Source: Dolomedes plantarius
Lineage: Eukaryota > Arthropoda > Arachnida > Araneae > Dolomedidae
DNA length: 64,000 nt
Direction: 5' to 3'
Assembly: GCA_907164885.2 (NCBI GenBank)
Contig: OU015496.1
Span: forward strand, 103,750,325 to 103,814,324
In this document: in pieces, positions 57,601-64,000 of the stretch
Layout of the letters: every line of letters begins with the position of its first letter
Position numbering within the stretch: the first letter of the stretch is position 1
Made by a program: the position numbers and the translations under genes
The notes under the pieces: model-generated
What the model was told of the DNA's origin: nothing
The model's input: the letters and a program-made list of their open reading frames with translations, nothing else
Database searches by the model: none

Positions 57601-60600
57601 TTTGCAGTCATGTCAATATTGTGCCACAGAGTTACCGTTGTTTTATAGAATCATAACGAAATTTTACTGATTACAGTTCCAAAGTAGAGATTTTCTTTTT
57701 AGTGAAACAGAAACAATAAATTCAGACAATTTTCGTCAAATCACAATTTTATATTTTAATGTGAGTAAAGTACAAAATTTTACAGATAATAATCTCATTC
57801 TGTGTCTACAATCGTGAATTAGACGACGTTTCAAACACTCACACAGTTACATTATATATTCAAGTAAAAGACAGTATTTGATCTTTGTTGGCTCGAAAAT
57901 TTATTTGCAAGTAGCATATGCATAACTCATAAAACCTGGAAATACTCACTTTGTACATACAGTGTAATAAACAAGCACTATAATGAATAACAAACACAAA
58001 CAAGCAGAAAATTGCACAGATATATATAGCAGTAGATAAATTATTATATTGAAACTCAGCGAAAAATTTCGAAAACGCTGTAAAATACAAGAGATATGCT
58101 TTTCAGAGCTTGAGTGTGTATAATCGTATAACGAACTTGTTTTTTTTTTATCAAAATGCTCAATAAGCATTTTATAAAATGATGGATCTTAAACCAAACT
58201 GATCATTAATATATATTAATACTTTAATATTTTTATCTGCATCATTAAAATATGAGAATTTCAAAATTTAGGAGTTGCATATAAATTAATATTTTGCAAT
58301 GTGCTTACAGAAGATGGTCATATTTTAGAATTTCAACATAATCAGATTTTTCTTCTTTAATTTTTAAATTTAGATAATATACTGTTTTTTCAATGAAACC
58401 CAATGAAAGCATATTTCCTAGTTTTGCAAATATATATATATATTTCATTTCCAGAGGAATATATCAATAATGGTTTTGAATAGTATTTTTTGTCTTTTAA
58501 TACTAAATTCGTTTTTTAATATCAATCAGCTTTATGAGTTCGGTATTTGAATTTTAATTATAATCCCTTCCAAAAAAAATCTTTTTTTTTCAAATACAGC
58601 TTAGATTTAAAATTAAATACAAAACAAAATTTGCATTTACTCTGATATCTAAAATCAACATTTCAAATTTATAGTTTCCTAATGTGTTAATTTGATATCA
58701 TCGGCAATGTAAACTTTTATGCAGATAATAAGGTTTAAGTTACACCTTAGCAAATTTTTATTTAAATGGTTTATAAAGATTTGTTTTTTTTGCTTTGTAA
58801 ACAGTTTGTGTAGGTTTCAATTAACCTATTACTTTAATTATTTTCCTAGATTTTCTTTTTTACACGAAGTTCATGTCCCCTATTATAAACTTTATTGCAT
58901 TCAAATGACACTATATTTTCAAATCCTTATTTTATAATCGAATTATATAATATTTTTATATACGATCATTAAAAAAGAAGACATTTACACTCAAATTTTA
59001 ATAAACGGCTCACGAAATAATTATTATATTGAGAACAGATTAGAGACAATAATTTTACTCCACTGTCATTGCAACCAGACATCAATCTATTAAATCCACG
59101 AGGTTTAAATTTGTCAAATCAAATTTTAATAAAACCAAGACCTGCTTTATTAACGAAAGACATTATCAATCTACAGATTATATTTACATTTGATAGATAA
59201 ATACAATTTTTAAACTTTAAATTCTGAAAACCTATTAATTATAGCTCAGCTTAGAACTGCAAATATACACAATTTTTGACATTATTAAACATGATAAAAG
59301 TAAAAATTTATTTAAATTATGTTTTCTTTCGCAGTATATTCGGGAATGCATTAGTATCATTAGTATAGGCTTTGTTATGTTTTAAAGTTATACTGTCAGT
59401 AAGATATTGTATATAAAAATATAATTTGTCATTTTATCAAAAGCATAACATTCTACACATGCTACAGAAGTATTCTATATTCACTACTACATTAATAACT
59501 AGTTATTTACACATTTCATGGAATGTTTAGGAAGTTGAGCAGTGTTATTACACTATACCTAGTTTACACGATATTATATTTACAAAATGTTTTCTATTAT
59601 TACGTATTTATTTTAACCTATTAAGCAGTTATAAAATGAAGAGTAAATCATTTTAAAAATTTATAAAAAAAATGGGGAAGAAAATATAAAACTCAGATTA
59701 CAGGAATGAAATAGTCGAAATAAATTTCAATATATTAGGAATGAAACGAAATCTTCTTTCCATGGCAGACTTATACGGCAGATGTTCTCAACATTGGTAA
59801 AAAGTTACTTTGTAGATGTTTGAATTTATTTCAACTCCAAGAGTAAGATATTTTGGTACATTGTAAGTTAGTGAATTGATAATTCTATCAAAATTACATT
59901 GGATGAACACTGAAAGCAATTATTACTCTTTTATTAAATTATCAGGTAACATTATAAAGTTATAGCTATAAGTACTAAATTAAGTATTTGTAAAACGATG
60001 TCCCTCTAAGACGAAATATTCTATTTTAGCTTATAAAAAGGGGTCTCTTTTATTCAGTTCGTGATATTCATAGATTTTATATTCATATCTGAAGAAGCTT
60101 TCGGTGAAAAAGATAGTAAAATCTCAAAATGTATGCCAGATAATAAACGTAAAATACCAGTGAAAAATTTCATTAATTGAAATTTTTCATTTGCAAGTAG
60201 TTTTTATCCAATCGTCCATAAATCAGTAGATTTGTTTTGATTTAGTAAATATATATTTAAAAAAAATAACTTTAGGTATGGGGAATGATTATATTTTGCA
60301 TATATGTTACTGCATCCTATTTAAAAAATGTGAAAGAAGTCATGACTACGTGTCGTTGATTATTTCTGAACAAGGCTATGTAACTCTAGTAAAATTATTA
60401 GTAATTTTACCAAATAGTCTTCGGAAATTAGAAAGAGGCTACCTGGATGAAGTGAAGAGATTATTTATGCAATTTTGTATGGATTTGCCTTCACTAAAGG
60501 AGTCCCTAAACGAATAATTTAAATTCTTCAGATCTGCATGTTTATCTTTAAATGTCACTTCAAGAGAAAAGCCACCCGAGTTAGTGTTACGCTGGTAACA

Positions 60601-60836
60601 GCTTCGACAAAATCCCAAATTTAACCTACTTACTAAATTTCCACCTTTTCCTTTAGCTTCATTTTAAAAAAAAAATACTTTGAGAGCATCGAATGTACAG
60701 AAAGTCATGTAAAGATATCATTTCTGTTAATAGAAGAAGAGAAAAAAACCTACCCAAATGTGACGAAAAATAATACAACTAACGATGAAACAAAAATATA
60801 ATATACACAATTTTCTCATCTACTTTACTGATTAAT
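57601..60836. other. No gene confirmed; very AT-rich
   Basis: No element ends were recognised. A 79-codon plus ORF at 60278-60517 ends DEVKRLFMQFCMDLPSLKES and could be a fragment of something real, but I do not recognise it. Other ORFs here are short and AT-biased. Confidence 0.4.
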
Positions 60837-60860
60837 TATATATATATATATATATATATA
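60837..60860. repeat. (AT)n microsatellite
   Basis: Short AT run. Confidence 0.95.
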
Positions 60861-61795
60861 CAACAGTTAATCTAGTCTACTGCTGGAATCAGCCCCGGTT
60901 TTCTAGAAACGGTTGGCGTTTTCCGTATTTTGGCACGTAACATTCAACTCAGCTTCTTGAAGCTAGAGTACGTCTTATAAAAGGTATATCCCAAAGAAAA
61001 AATTTGCGCAATTGTTCGTGTGCAGATGGTGCAAGCACTATATTAGTTTACTTCATGCAGTGCGAAAATGTGCTCCTGTGCTATAAACGAAATTAAATCT
61101 TTTGTTAACTTTTCTCCAGCATGCAGTTCTAATGCAGACTACATAGTGCAGTGTAAAGACTCAATTGCAGGCAATAATAAACATTTAGTTCAACAACTTC
61201 TTTATCATGTATACATACCTGTACAAATATTTTTAAATTTCCTAGCTCTTATATACAGCAATTACTATTTATAACTTTCTTAGAGGTTGCGTCTACATTC
61301 CTGTGTCAGTAATTAAGTGCTTAGACTCTTATGCAAAAGTTGCAGCTACGAGTTGCAGTTTTTTCTCCATGGCGAAGCAAAGTGGTGAAATTGAGATTGA
61401 AAACAAAGAAACAGTGAAGTTCTAAAGCATTTGAGCTAAATCTAAACGTATGTTGTCAGTTGTCATAAGGGAAACAGCAGACTGTGAAACAAAATCCGTT
61501 TCTTATACTTAAGCTAACGTGTTTATATGTATTGATAACTCTTGATGAAGCTCTATAACGTTACTAGAAAGTGATTAAAAAGTTTTTGGAAAAGATCTTT
61601 GATTAAAGGAGATTTCAAATGGAACTATATAAATTGATGTCAGTTTTGGAAAATGAAGTATGAAAGAAAAATCACTCTCTATTGCTATACCGTACAGTTC
61701 TCATTGAATTCCTATCACACACATAAAGTAAATCATAACGAAGTATTTGCTTTCTACCCACAATTTCATGAATAAAATATTTAAACATGGGAACC
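60861..61795. other. No gene seen
   Basis: Mixed AT-rich sequence; the 68-codon ORF at 61068 has no motif. Confidence 0.4.

Positions 61796-64000
<2,205 letters not shown>

Overview
This is eukaryotic DNA from an animal, most likely an arthropod. It is very AT-rich, has no operons or dense genes, and is packed with decayed transposable elements (TEs) of types common in arthropods: Tc1/mariner, Helitron, hAT, pogo, TTAA-flanked elements, RTE-type LINE, Penelope-like element and tRNA-derived SINEs. The Tc1 protein resembles ones I know from spiders and other arthropods, but the species cannot be fixed from the sequence. I found no convincing host gene. The window looks like a large intergenic or intronic stretch; a few unrecognised ORFs and one possible exon are listed at low confidence.

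Layout. 1-7 kb: right edge of a TTAA-type element, a Helitron (2821-3729) and a four-copy tandem repeat of about 365 bp (5017-6471). 6.7-10.4 kb: a mariner-like copy, a palindromic foldback element (6983-7542) and a Tc1-like element with doubled terminal repeats (8868-10389). 12.6-23.4 kb: a mariner fragment, a small hAT element with a perfect 8-bp target duplication (14762-15064), two SINE copies, a Helitron (18958-19651), two hAT-like copies and a pogo-like element. 24.7-31 kb: an internally deleted mariner, a LINE RNase H fragment, an unknown ORF and a second mariner-like copy. 32-36 kb: a Helitron, a SINE with clean target duplications and a second pogo-like element. 36.96-40.16 kb: an apparently full-length RTE-clade LINE. 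44-47 kb: a Helitron carrying a Rep fragment and a TTAA element. 47.9-50.9 kb: two Tc1 copies in the same orientation. 51.2-53.6 kb: a Penelope-like element. 53.7-57.6 kb: a Helitron embedded in TA tracts, then a tandem array of about 287 bp interrupted by another Helitron. 57.6-64 kb: AT-rich sequence with long TA microsatellites.

Every recognisable TE protein I could read is broken by stops, frameshifts, deletions or lost catalytic residues, so nothing here looks able to move itself. The main value is structural. Several insertions have exact boundaries, and for two of them the uninterrupted site can be read elsewhere in the window: the Helitron in the 287-bp array and the foldback in the mariner flank. 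No new defence, metabolic or regulatory system was seen.
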